Source of the DNA: Armatimonadota bacterium
GTDB taxonomy: Bacteria; Armatimonadota; Armatimonadia; Armatimonadales; Armatimonadaceae
NCBI GenBank assembly: GCA_026392155.1
Contig: JAPLCP010000055.1
Location: forward strand, 1-46,172
DNA length: 46,172 nucleotides
Direction: 5' to 3'
How positions within the stretch are numbered: the stretch's first letter is position 1; every line of letters starts with the position of its first letter. A program made the translations under genes and the position numbers. Of this stretch, positions 1 to 6,773 are shown in pieces. A model generated the notes under the pieces. The model had not been told where the DNA came from. It was given only the letters and a program-made list of their open reading frames with translations, and did not search any database.

Positions 1-1525
1 CACCAGCGGCGCCATTGAGGGAGATAAAGTCGCCCTCTTTGATCACCTGTCCGGTGGCATGAACAATAAACGAGCCCTCAGAGACCGCGATCTCCGAACA
101 CCCAGCCACGGTCGGGATACCAAAGCCACGAGCCACGAGAGCGGCGTGGGAGGTCATTCCCCCGCGCTCGGTCAGGACTCCCTGTGCAGCCAGCATTCCC
201 TTGAGGTCATCAGGGTTGGTGTCGGCACGGACAAGAATCACGCGCTCGCCCTTGCCGCCCTTGCCCAGCTCCGCGGCACGGTCGGAGGAGAACACCGCGA
301 TTCCCGTTGCGGCACCGGGGCCAGCGGGAAGTCCCTTGGCAATCACTTTGTACTTCGCATTGCTGGGGATCACCGGCAGGAGGCACTGGGTCAAGAGATT
401 GGGCTCAACACGGGCAATCGCCGCCTCTTTGGTGATCAGGCCTTCTTTGACATGGTCCACCGCGATCTTCACAGCGGCGGGGCCGGTGCGCTTACCGGAG
501 CGGCACTGAAGGATGAAGAACTTGCCATGCTCGATGGTGAACTCGATATCCTGCATGTCCTTGTAGTGCTTCTCTAAGATGGCACAGGTCTCTTCGAACT
601 GCGTGTAGATCGCCGGGTTGGCACGCTTCAGCTCGGAGATGGGCATGGGAGTACGAACCCCCGCAACCACGTCCTCGCCCTGCGCATTCATTAAGTACTC
701 GCCCAGGATCACATTCTCGCCCGTGGACGCATCGCGGGTAAACGCGACACCGGTACCACAGTCATCGCCCTGGTTTCCAAAGACCATCGCCTGAATATTC
801 ACGGCGGTGCCAATCGAGTCGTCAATCTTCTCCTTGCGGCGGTAGATAAACGCACGCTCGTTGTTCCAGGAGCGGAAGACGGCCTCCACAGCGGCGGTCA
901 TCTGGACAAACGGATCCTGCGGGAACTCGGAGCCGGTCTGCTTCAGAACGTGGGCCTTGTAGCCATCGCACAGCTCTTTGAGGCTCTCGGCGGGAACTTC
1001 TAAGTCCTCTTTGACGCCGAGCTTCTTCTTCAGATCATAGAACATGTGCTCAAAGTCGTGCTTGGTAATATGATCAAACTTGTCGGAGAACGCCACATCG
1101 GAGAGCATCATGATAAAGCGGCGGTAGCTGTCATAGACAAAGCGCGGATCGGCCACTTTCACGTACTCGGCGACAATCGCATCGTTCAGACCAAGGTTGA
1201 GAACCGTGTCCATCATTCCGGGCATCGAGAACTTCGCCCCGGAGCGCACCGAGAGCAGAAGAGGGTTCTTCACATCGCCAAACGTCTTGCCGAGCTGCTT
1301 CTCCACATCGGCCAGCGCAGCCTTCATCTCATCAATCAGACCAGCGGGGAGCGCACGCCCTTCCGCGTAGTAGTCCGTACAGACTTCGGTCGTGATCGTA
1401 AAGCCAGGGGGAACGGGCAGTCCGATATTGGTCATCTCAGCGAGGTTTGCACCCTTGCCGCCGAGGAGGTCGCGCATACTCTTGTCACCGTCACGGAAGA
1501 GCCAAACACGCTTCTGTGTTGCCAT
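1..1525 (-). CDS. ppdK: pyruvate, phosphate dikinase, 5' part (gene continues beyond left edge)
   Basis: The minus strand is open from an ATG at 1525 to the window edge, about 508 codons of a protein usually near 880 residues. The start reads MATQKRVWLFRDGDKS, followed by the GGKGANLAEM motif and a PPGFTITTEV segment, typical of the PPDK nucleotide-binding domain. Further in are RSGAKFSMPGMMDTVLNLG and QDIEFTIEHGKFFILQCRSG. The last visible part contains LTERGGMTSHAALVARG, the swivelling domain whose His is phosphorylated. The enzyme interconverts pyruvate, ATP and Pi with PEP, AMP and PPi in the cytoplasm. A GGAG Shine-Dalgarno lies about 12 nt upstream. The C-terminal PEP/pyruvate barrel is outside the window. 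A PEP synthase is less likely because the N-terminus and spacing are PPDK-like. Confidence 0.96.
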   Translation of the reverse strand, partial: MATQKRVWLFRDGDKSMRDLLGGKGANLAEMTNIGLPVPPGFTITTEVCTDYYAEGRALPAGLIDEMKAALADVEKQLGKTFGDVKNPLLLSVRSGAKFSMPGMMDTVLNLGLNDAIVAEYVKVADPRFVYDSYRRFIMMLSDVAFSDKFDHITKHDFEHMFYDLKKKLGVKEDLEVPAESLKELCDGYKAHVLKQTGSEFPQDPFVQMTAAVEAVFRSWNNERAFIYRRKEKIDDSIGTAVNIQAMVFGNQGDDCGTGVAFTRDASTGENVILGEYLMNAQGEDVVAGVRTPMPISELKRANPAIYTQFEETCAILEKHYKDMQDIEFTIEHGKFFILQCRSGKRTGPAAVKIAVDHVKEGLITKEAAIARVEPNLLTQCLLPVIPSNAKYKVIAKGLPAGPGAATGIAVFSSDRAAELGKGGKGERVILVRADTNPDDLKGMLAAQGVLTERGGMTSHAALVARGFGIPTVAGCSEIAVSEGSFIVHATGQVIKEGDFISLNGAAG

Positions 1526-1555
1526 AAGTCAACTTTTCTCCGGGTATAGAATTCG

Positions 1556-1607
1556 TAAAAATGCCGCGCCCGAAAGCCCTTCCTAAGGAAGCCTTCGTCG
1601 GCGCGGC
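1556..1607 (-). terminator. rho-independent terminator of the msrB operon
   Basis: Arms GCCGCGCC (1563-1570) and GGCGCGGC (1600-1607) pair, with a second inner helix formed by CCTTCC and GGAAG around a TAA loop. Read on minus, the hairpin is followed by ATTTTT. It lies between the msrB stop and the ppdK start, so it separates the two transcripts. Confidence 0.75.
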
Positions 1608-1649
1608 AAAAACCTTCCGATTATACCCCAAATGTGACTAATCTACCAC

Positions 1650-2177
1650 CTACGGTTTCTTGGCGGGAATAAACTTCATGGCTCCGGAGTTCATGCAGTA
1701 GCGTAGGCCTGTGGGGGTCTTGGGGATACCAAAGCTGCCATTGGCATCATCAAAGAGATGGCCTAAGTGGCCCAGGCAGCGGCTACAGAGCACTTCCACA
1801 CGCGCACCGTCTGGGTCGCGTTTTTCCAGCACTGCGCCTTTTTTGAAAGGCTGGTAAAAGCTGGGCCAGCCCGTGCCCGAGTCAAACTTGGCCTCGCTCT
1901 TGAAGAGCTCCAGCGCGCAGCCCGCGCACTGGTAGGTTCCTACCTTATGGTTGTCATGGTACTCGTTGCGAAAAGCGTACTCCGTGGCTGCTTGGCGCAG
2001 AATGCTGTACTGCGTGGGCGTGAGCCGCTTGCGCCACTCCGAGTTCGAGAGTTTTTTCCAGTCTATTTCTTTGGCGGGTTGCGTCGGCGCAGCAGGTTTC
2101 TCCTGTTGTGCTAAGGCCGCGCTGCCAAGTGCCAGAGCGGCACCAAAGATCACCATTGCGTTTCGTGTCATTTTCAT
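1650..2177 (-). CDS. msrB: secreted peptide-methionine (R)-S-oxide reductase
   Basis: This 175-residue protein reduces the R epimer of methionine sulfoxide in proteins. It opens with a signal peptide ([19 protein letters not shown], then AALAQ), so it should act outside the cytoplasm. The MsrB fold follows from about residue 38: the zinc-binding pairs CAGC and CSRC, the GTGWPSF motif, HLGHLFDD, and the catalytic Cys161 in RYCMNSGAM. It is the last gene of a four-gene minus-strand operon, 15 nt after the msrP stop, and is followed by a terminator. The neighbouring exported thioredoxin-like protein is a plausible electron donor (inference). A secreted stand-alone MsrB beside MsrP is less common than a cytoplasmic MsrA/MsrB pair. 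Confidence 0.95.
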   Translation of the reverse strand: MKMTRNAMVIFGAALALGSAALAQQEKPAAPTQPAKEIDWKKLSNSEWRKRLTPTQYSILRQAATEYAFRNEYHDNHKVGTYQCAGCALELFKSEAKFDSGTGWPSFYQPFKKGAVLEKRDPDGARVEVLCSRCLGHLGHLFDDANGSFGIPKTPTGLRYCMNSGAMKFIPAKKP

Positions 2178-2192
2178 CTTCCTCTTCCTCGT

Positions 2193-2963
2193 TTACAATC
2201 CTGCATAGAAATCATACCCTTGTTCGGCCCAGTAGTCTTTAGGACGCTCGGTCGCGTAGGTAATGTTCGTGATGAGCTTGATATTTTTTATCCCATACTT
2301 GGTGGGAATTGCAAGCCGAAGCGGTGCCCCGTGCTCAGCGTTGAGCGGCTCCCCGTTCATGCCCCAGGCGAGCAAGGTCTGTGGGTGCAGTGCGCTCTCG
2401 ACATCTAGACCCACGTAGTACCAAGCGTCTTCAAATCCCTCGGGCTCCGAGCGAAGCGAGACATACTTCGTGCCCGGCAGCGGCGGGTACTTCCGGGCAA
2501 AGTCCACAAACCGACAGCCCGTCCAGGTGACAATCGCGCTCCAGCCCTCCACACACTTTAGCTCCGTGGTCAGGGTGACCTCGGGGAGAGCCTTGAGATC
2601 TGCAAGCGTGAACTTCTGGATCGCCTCAGGATCAGGGTTTTGTGCATCGCCTAGGGTCAGCTGCCAGGTTGCCAGATCGGGCTCAGGTGTGATGCTGTGG
2701 TAGTTGTTGCGGGGCTCGACAGCGCGGGCTGCCGGAAACGTCGGGGCGTTACGTCCCGAGACAAAGAGCTTCGCGAGCTCCTCGTTGGTCTCGTGCGCCT
2801 TCCGAAAGACTTTCTTAATTCCGGTGCCATCGTCGCTTGCCTTCTGGTTGAAGAGCGAGAGCAGGCTCAGGCTCCCTGCCACACCCGCCCCAGCCCAGAG
2901 AAACGAGCGTCGTGAGAGTCGCCGCATCTCCAAACCCGTCAGCTCTTTTACTTCGTCGTCCAT
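2193..2963 (-). CDS. msrP: MsrP/YedY-like molybdopterin sulfoxide reductase catalytic subunit
   Basis: The protein starts MDDEVKELTGLEMRRL and has a Tat signal with the twin arginine in SRRSFLWAGAG, so it should be exported folded with its molybdenum cofactor. The core matches the sulfite oxidase/YedY fold: HSITPEPDLATWQLTL near the N-terminus and ELKCVEGWSAIVTWTG, where the Cys is the expected molybdenum ligand. The C-terminal KYGIKNIKLITNITY segment and the length of 256 residues also fit. In E. coli MsrP reduces both epimers of protein-bound methionine sulfoxide in the periplasm. The start at 2963 sits 1 nt after the cytochrome b stop; an in-frame ATG at 2987 would overlap that gene and is less likely. 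The adjacent membrane cytochrome is the likely electron donor. Confidence 0.9.
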   Translation of the reverse strand: MDDEVKELTGLEMRRLSRRSFLWAGAGVAGSLSLLSLFNQKASDDGTGIKKVFRKAHETNEELAKLFVSGRNAPTFPAARAVEPRNNYHSITPEPDLATWQLTLGDAQNPDPEAIQKFTLADLKALPEVTLTTELKCVEGWSAIVTWTGCRFVDFARKYPPLPGTKYVSLRSEPEGFEDAWYYVGLDVESALHPQTLLAWGMNGEPLNAEHGAPLRLAIPTKYGIKNIKLITNITYATERPKDYWAEQGYDFYAGL

Positions 2964-2964
2964 T

Positions 2965-3888
2965 TTATTCGTCCATATCCTCTGCATCGTCTACCAGCGA
3001 CACTTCGATCTCACTCTCTGGAGTTTCTGTCTCAGGAGTCTCTGGAAGGGGTTCTAGTTGCGCAATAGCCAGCTCGATCTTGGGTCCAATCAGTCCAGCG
3101 ATAGGCTCCTCTTTGGGTGGGAGCAGCACCCAGCCCGTGATCATGGCGCGAAAGTTATTCCAGCCTGCTCGTGCTACCTGACTTACATGAACGAAGAAAA
3201 ACGCCACAAAGAGACAGGTCACGATAAAGTGGATCAGCCGTGCGCCCTGGTAGCCCCCAAAAGGAACCGCCAGCCAGCCCAGCTGCGCCGGTTTCGAGAT
3301 CGCCACCCCAGTGATGAGCATGAGCACTCCCAGCACGACCACCCCTGAGTAGGCCAGCCGCTGGGCATGGTTGTACTTCTCGCCCTCGGGTGCGGCCTCG
3401 ATCTTCTTCCAGAACGCCAGGTCTTTAAGCGCAACCTTCATCGCCTCGATCAGTGAGTTCTTTTTCGGGGCCAGGTGCCGCCACTGCCCACTGGAGATCA
3501 GAAAGGCCACATAGATAGCGCCGTTTATCGCAAAGAACCAGGCAAAGAGAAAGTGCCATGCCATTCCCTGGGCGAGCCGAAAGCCCATGATGATCTCTAA
3601 GCGCTTATCCTCAGCGGGGTAGGTCTCGGGCAGCGTGTCGCCGGAGTAGAGCACGCGGACATCGGGGCGCAGGATGATCCGATCGGGTACTTTAAGCCAC
3701 TTGGGCGGATTTTTGTCTTCCGTGCCTCCATGGAGAACCCGATAGCCGCCCTGGTAGAGCTGCGTGGCATAGGTATCGTTAGCCCAGAGGATCAGCGTCC
3801 CCGACCAGATCATCAGTGCCAAGAGGGGAAAGTTGATCCAGTGAAACCAGCGGATCGCCAGAGGGTGTTTTTTTACGATACGTGCCAT
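2965..3888 (-). CDS. cytochrome b561-family membrane subunit, probable electron donor to MsrP
   Basis: This 307-residue protein matches the bacterial cytochrome b561 / thiosulfate-reductase cytochrome b type. Four hydrophobic helices are visible: around 16-35 (WIN then FPLLALMIWSG), 110-135, about 180-200 (VVVLGVLMLITGVAIS) and about 215-240. Candidate haem-ligating histidines are H8 and H16 in KHPLAIRWFHW, one in GMAWHFLFAW and those in LIHFIVTCLF and FVHVSQV. The C-terminal 60 residues are acidic and Pro/Glu-rich. It should pass quinol electrons across the membrane. The usual partner of MsrP is the smaller YedZ/MsrQ; here a larger b561-type protein takes its place. It lies 13 nt downstream of the thioredoxin-like gene and abuts msrP. 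Confidence 0.85.
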   Translation of the reverse strand: MARIVKKHPLAIRWFHWINFPLLALMIWSGTLILWANDTYATQLYQGGYRVLHGGTEDKNPPKWLKVPDRIILRPDVRVLYSGDTLPETYPAEDKRLEIIMGFRLAQGMAWHFLFAWFFAINGAIYVAFLISSGQWRHLAPKKNSLIEAMKVALKDLAFWKKIEAAPEGEKYNHAQRLAYSGVVVLGVLMLITGVAISKPAQLGWLAVPFGGYQGARLIHFIVTCLFVAFFFVHVSQVARAGWNNFRAMITGWVLLPPKEEPIAGLIGPKIELAIAQLEPLPETPETETPESEIEVSLVDDAEDMDE

Positions 3889-3901
3889 GCTTTAGTCCGC
3901 T

Positions 3902-4453
3902 CTACTTTTCGCTACGGAGCAGCTCTATTCCTTGCTCAACACGCTTGAACTCGCCACTACCCTTGTAGTCTAGCTCCCCATCCCAGCGGCCCCGAACCTG
4001 TCCTTTTTTATCTATTAAGTACGTCGCAGGCCACCACTGGTTCCGCCATTTTTTCCAGTTTGCCTTATCGTTGTCAATCAACACCGGAAAGAGCAGCTTT
4101 TCTTTCTCGATAAACTTCTTGACATCATCGACCACGCGCTCACTTTCCAGCTCGGGCGTGTGAATCGTCACAAAAACGACCTCCTTGCCTGCGTATTTTT
4201 TCGCCCAATTGTTCCAGAAGGGTAACGTCCGCTTGCAGTTGATGCAGCCAAAAGTCCAGTAGCAAGCCACGATCACTTTTCCTTTGAGGTCCGCAAGCTT
4301 TACGGGCTTGCCATTGATCCAGTCTTTAGGCGCACCGATCAGCTCAGGCACTTGCTCAAAGACTGGCTTTTCGGGAGGTGTTTTTTCTTGTGCTCGTGCC
4401 GCTCCGAAAAGGAGCGTACCGATCCCAGAGAGTAGTACATTTTTCCGTGTCAT
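3902..4453 (-). CDS. exported thioredoxin-like (TlpA/redoxin-type) protein
   Basis: This 183-residue protein has an N-terminal signal peptide (NVLLSGIGTLLFGAARAQ) followed by a thioredoxin fold. The active site is FGCINCKR, a CxxC motif placed after a beta strand (KGKVIVACYWT). Later are FVTIHTPELESER and the WWPATYLIDKKGQVRGRW segment with the cis-Pro equivalent. This resembles the redoxin domains found in DipZ- and TlpA-type proteins, which work as extracytoplasmic thiol reductants. It is the first gene of the minus-strand operon with cytochrome b, MsrP and MsrB, which suggests that it re-reduces MsrB (inference). No membrane reductase such as CcdA/DsbD is encoded here. Confidence 0.85.
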   Translation of the reverse strand: MTRKNVLLSGIGTLLFGAARAQEKTPPEKPVFEQVPELIGAPKDWINGKPVKLADLKGKVIVACYWTFGCINCKRTLPFWNNWAKKYAGKEVVFVTIHTPELESERVVDDVKKFIEKEKLLFPVLIDNDKANWKKWRNQWWPATYLIDKKGQVRGRWDGELDYKGSGEFKRVEQGIELLRSEK

Positions 4454-4497
4454 GCTGCTACGACAAACAAGCTCTGGTAAAAGTTCAATCGAGGCGA

Positions 4498-4503
4498 TAG
4501 AAT
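4498..4503 (+). promoter_or_regulatory. -10 box of the SRP RNA gene
   Basis: TAGAAT ends 5 nt before the predicted 5' end of the SRP RNA. A -35 element is poorly defined (TGGTAA at 4475-4480 with a 17-nt spacer). Confidence 0.5.
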
Positions 4504-4508
4504 CATCT

Positions 4509-4582
4509 CACGGCAGCGGGTCGGCTTCGAACCTGGTCAGGGCGGAAGCAGCAGCCATAAGGAGTACGGCCCGCGTGTCGCA
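4509..4582 (+). ncRNA. ffs: signal recognition particle RNA (small bacterial 4.5S type)
   Basis: The segment 4530-4560 contains the conserved Ffh-binding hairpin sequence: CCTGGTCAGG, then GCGGAAGCAGCAGCC, with the GGAA apical loop and the AGCAGCC asymmetric bulge strand. It is enclosed by a perfect helix GCGGGTCG (4516-4523) with CGGCCCGC (4567-4574), one G-U included, and continued outward by CGGCA with TGTCG. A TAGAAT box just upstream supports the + strand. The RNA targets ribosomes making membrane proteins through Ffh and FtsY. The ends are estimated from the helix and may be off by 10 to 20 nt. No T-rich terminator follows. Confidence 0.85.
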
Positions 4583-4621
4583 ACAGCCCCTCCAAGTTAT
4601 CGCAACAGTCCCTCCAAGTTA
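4578..4621 (+). repeat. tandem duplication of a 22-bp unit
   Basis: The unit at 4578-4599 is repeated immediately at 4600-4621 with one mismatch (C to T). Each copy contains CAACAG and CTCCAAGTTA. The first copy overlaps the end of the SRP RNA and the second ends 15 bp before the -10 box of the next gene. Confidence 0.85.
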
Positions 4622-4636
4622 TCTCTGGCGACCGGG

Positions 4637-4642
4637 TATAAT
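4637..4642 (+). promoter_or_regulatory. -10 box of the J-domain gene
   Basis: A consensus TATAAT lies 16 nt before the ATG at 4659, predicting a 5' leader of only about 10 nt. The tandem repeat occupies the -35 region, so it could act as an operator or activator site. Confidence 0.6.
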
Positions 4643-4658
4643 TGAGCCTGAAAAGTCT

Positions 4659-5885
4659 ATGCCGGAGCGAACGCACTACGAAACTCTGGGTCTCCCGGAA
4701 ACCGCCTCTCTCGAAGAGATCAAAAAACAATACCGCAGCCTTGCGCGCAAGTACCACCCCGATGTCAATGCGAGCAAGCAGGCAGCGCAGCAGTTCTCCG
4801 ACATTGCAGAGGCCTACCGCGTTCTCAACGACACCGAGGCGCGGCGTGCCTACGATGCGGAGCGTGCCCTCCGTCAGCGCCAAGCCAATGCCAAGCCCAC
4901 GGGACCACTGAATCACTCTGCAGGCCCTCGTCCCGCGCCAAAACCCACTCCCCAGCCTGTCACCACAGCAACCCAGGAGTCCGAGCGGCTCTTGCGGCAG
5001 GCGCAGACAGCCTTCACGCGAGGGCGCGTCGCCGAAGCCAGAAGCCTCGCCGAGCAGTCCTTGCGCTACAACCGGAAGAACGCAGCCGCGTGGGAAGTCC
5101 TGGGCGATGTCTGCCGCAACCAGGGCCGCACCGACGATGCCCTGCGCCACTATACGATGGCCAGCCAGCACGATCCCCGTAGTGCGACCGTGCAACAAAA
5201 GATCGAGCGGATCGCCCGTCAGCCCTCGGGTGGCTACAGTGGCTCGACCGGCTACACACCTGCGACGCCCACGGCACGTAGCCAAGCTTCCCGCGCCACC
5301 GGTCGCCCTAGCACACGCACCGCTCCTATTGTCACCAACCTCACCGAGGAAAAACGTCCTCTGGCCCGCATTCTCGCTGGCTTTTTTGGGTTCTTTGGGA
5401 CATTTCTGCTGCTGCTTTTTACAGGGTCGTACCTGGATAAGTCTCCTCAGTCTACGCAGATTCTTCCCTTTGTCTCGTCGTGGAGCTGGCCCTTTGTTTT
5501 TTCGCTCCTTGCCGCCGGGGCGCTTCTGGGCTCCGCAATGACCATCACGGGTATGATCCGGCGGATTGAGGACGACCTGATTCTCACGAGTAACAGTGGC
5601 GGTGCAAAGTCCCCGCCTATAGGAATCGTGATAGTCCTCGTCGGGCTCGTCTTTTTCTGGATTGCCGCTGCCCTGCATCTTGCCATCGCGCTGATCCAAG
5701 AGTCTCTCACTCCCTCACTGCTCAAGCTCTACGGGGCGATTGCCTTTATGACCGCGCTCTTTGCGATCTGCTGGAGCATGCCCAGCACGGGAGGTGCTGG
5801 CCAGACTCTCCTGCTGGGTGGCAATGTCATCTTCGCAGGTTTTATTATCGGCTGGCTCCTGGGCGACTTCTTCCGTCCGGACTAA
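4659..5885 (+). CDS. J-domain/TPR integral membrane protein
   Basis: This 408-residue protein has three visible parts. Residues 5-68 are a J domain (HYETLGLPETASLEE, then RKYHPDVNASK with the HPD tripeptide at 33-35), which stimulates an Hsp70. Residues about 105-185 are TPR-like (LLRQAQTAFTRGRVAEARS, AAWEVLGDVCRNQGRTD). After a Thr/Ser-rich linker come about five hydrophobic helices from 235 to the end (ILAGFFGFFGTFLLLLF, FVFSLLAAGALLGSAMTI, GIVIVLVGLVFFWIAA and two more). The J and TPR domains should face the cytoplasm. The start at 4659 was chosen because the J domain begins there and a TATAAT precedes it; the upstream open frame overlaps the SRP RNA. It is not DnaJ proper, lacking the Gly/Phe and zinc-finger regions. 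Confidence 0.88.
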   Translation: MPERTHYETLGLPETASLEEIKKQYRSLARKYHPDVNASKQAAQQFSDIAEAYRVLNDTEARRAYDAERALRQRQANAKPTGPLNHSAGPRPAPKPTPQPVTTATQESERLLRQAQTAFTRGRVAEARSLAEQSLRYNRKNAAAWEVLGDVCRNQGRTDDALRHYTMASQHDPRSATVQQKIERIARQPSGGYSGSTGYTPATPTARSQASRATGRPSTRTAPIVTNLTEEKRPLARILAGFFGFFGTFLLLLFTGSYLDKSPQSTQILPFVSSWSWPFVFSLLAAGALLGSAMTITGMIRRIEDDLILTSNSGGAKSPPIGIVIVLVGLVFFWIAAALHLAIALIQESLTPSLLKLYGAIAFMTALFAICWSMPSTGGAGQTLLLGGNVIFAGFIIGWLLGDFFRPD

Positions 5886-5901
5886 ACACGACACTTTCAG
5901 G

Positions 5902-5907
5902 TATAAC
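5902..5907 (+). promoter_or_regulatory. -10 box, probably leaderless transcript
   Basis: TATAAC lies 8 nt before the ATG at 5916, placing the expected transcription start at or next to the start codon. No Shine-Dalgarno is present. Confidence 0.5.
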
Positions 5908-5915
5908 CTGGTTCT

Positions 5916-6593
5916 ATGCAATGCTGGGAATATGGTCGCTTTGTCGCGGGTGCCACGACGCGCCGCTGGTCAGATGGGGCGCACGTAAAAATCGTCAAAC
6001 AACTCGAAAAAATGCGGAGCGTCGCAGGCTACACCGATAGCCTCTACGACGTCCAAGTGGGCGGGGAGACGAAGACGCTCTGGGGCGGTGAGCTTGCCAA
6101 CGCCATCTATCCCCTCTCCGATGGACGTGTCTTTTTGGCGCGTGTGGTGGGCACGGGCACGGGTAAGCTCCGGCGAGTAGAAGCGCGTCTACACACAGGC
6201 AGCAACACGCTACGCTTCCCGACCATCGAGGTTCAGGAGACAGCTCGCTTTGGTTACTCCCTCGGTGTTCTTGCCAGCGGCGGGCAAGGTTTGGCGGGAG
6301 TCGAGCGCCTTTTCCGGTTGAAGTTTACCTACGAAGCCTGCGACTACCCCAATGGCGAGGTACTCTTGCTCCAGCGCGGCAGTCAGCTCATTCTGGGGCC
6401 ACGAGCACTCTCCAGCAGCAACGAAGTTGGTAGCCAGACCTATAAACTCCTCTTCCCACGTGATCCCGGGGGCCGTCCCGATCAGATCCGCGAGCTGGCA
6501 ACCGTCACAGAGCGCAACGAAAATGGAAAGATTCTACGGCAGAAAACGACCATCACCACGTACCGCTGGACCGGAAGCCGTGTGATAAAATAA
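5916..6593 (+). CDS. hypothetical protein, 225 aa
   Basis: I do not recognise a family. The protein starts MQCWEYGRFVAGATTRRWSD and has no signal peptide or membrane segment. It looks beta-rich, with repeated short strands such as ARFGYSLGVLASG and VLLLQRGSQLILGP, and charged ends. Near the C-terminus RNENGKILRQKTTITTYRW reads like the last strands of a beta sheet. The gene is preceded by a TATAAC box 8 nt before the ATG and ends 7 nt before the tRNA-Arg gene on the same strand, so the tRNA may be processed from the same transcript. Codon use resembles that of its neighbours, which supports a real gene. Confidence 0.75.
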   Translation: MQCWEYGRFVAGATTRRWSDGAHVKIVKQLEKMRSVAGYTDSLYDVQVGGETKTLWGGELANAIYPLSDGRVFLARVVGTGTGKLRRVEARLHTGSNTLRFPTIEVQETARFGYSLGVLASGGQGLAGVERLFRLKFTYEACDYPNGEVLLLQRGSQLILGPRALSSSNEVGSQTYKLLFPRDPGGRPDQIRELATVTERNENGKILRQKTTITTYRWTGSRVIK

Positions 6594-6600
6594 CGCCAAA

Positions 6601-6718
6601 GCATCCGTAGCTCAGGGGATAGAGCATCCGCCTTCCGTGGTCACAGGCAGTTACATGAGTTCGATTCTCATGACCACGAATAAGCGGAGGGTCGCAGGTT
6701 CGAAACCTGCCGGGTGTA
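6601..6718 (+). tRNA. tRNA-Arg(UCU), anticodon loop interrupted by a 45-nt insert
   Basis: The outer parts form a complete tRNA: acceptor GCATCCG (6601-6607) with CGGGTGT (6711-6717, first pair G-U), TA at 8-9, D arm GCTC/GAGC (6610-6625), anticodon stem TCCGC/GCGGA (6627-6631, 6684-6688), 5-nt variable region, T arm GCAGG/CCTGC around TTCGAAA, and A73 at 6718. No CCA is encoded. The anticodon loop is interrupted: CTTC (6632-6635), 45 extra nt (6636-6680), then TAA (6681-6683). Removing the insert gives loop CTTCTAA and anticodon UCU, matching the Arg-like body. Joining one nt later would give UCC (Gly), but the body argues against it. Removal leaves a normal 73-nt tRNA. Whether it is spliced or is a pseudogene cannot be told from sequence. 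Confidence 0.82.
6636..6680 (+). other. tRNA-minihelix-like insert inside the tRNA-Arg anticodon loop
   Basis: The insert folds like the acceptor/T-arm half of a tRNA. CGTGGTC (6636-6642) pairs perfectly with GACCACG (6672-6678). Directly inside lies ATGAG/CTCAT (6655-6659, 6667-6671) closing TTCGATT, a consensus T loop with G53-C61. A 12-nt linker (6643-6654) replaces the D and anticodon arms, and A6679 is in the discriminator position. The 5' end of this mini acceptor falls exactly at the expected loop junction. At 45 nt it is far too short for a group I intron. Confidence 0.75.
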
Positions 6719-6730
6719 CTCAAAAAACAA

Positions 6731-6757
6731 AAAAGCCGGGATTTCCCGGCTTTTTTT
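6731..6757. terminator. bidirectional terminator between tRNA-Arg and tpiA
   Basis: GCCGGGA (6735-6741) pairs with TCCCGGC (6744-6750). A-tracts on the left and T7 on the right make it a rho-independent terminator on both strands. It serves the tRNA on + and tpiA on minus. Confidence 0.9.
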
Positions 6758-6773
6758 GCGTCTTAGCGACTTG

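Noticed and set aside
59-1549. Several + strand ORFs across the first 1.5 kb
   Set aside because: The minus strand encodes PPDK continuously; the + strand translations have no family features.
4284-4658. 125-codon upstream extension of the J-domain gene
   Set aside because: It crosses the thioredoxin-like gene and the SRP RNA. The J domain starts at 4659 right after a TATAAT box.
4503-5699. Long open frame of 398 codons on minus, opposite the J-domain gene
   Set aside because: Its translation is Arg/Gly-rich with no motif, it overlaps the SRP RNA, and the + strand frame has clear J, TPR and membrane domains. It is an antisense shadow.
6636-6680. Group I intron in the tRNA anticodon loop
   Set aside because: Such introns exceed about 200 nt and need a catalytic core; the insert has 45 nt and no P/Q/R/S elements.
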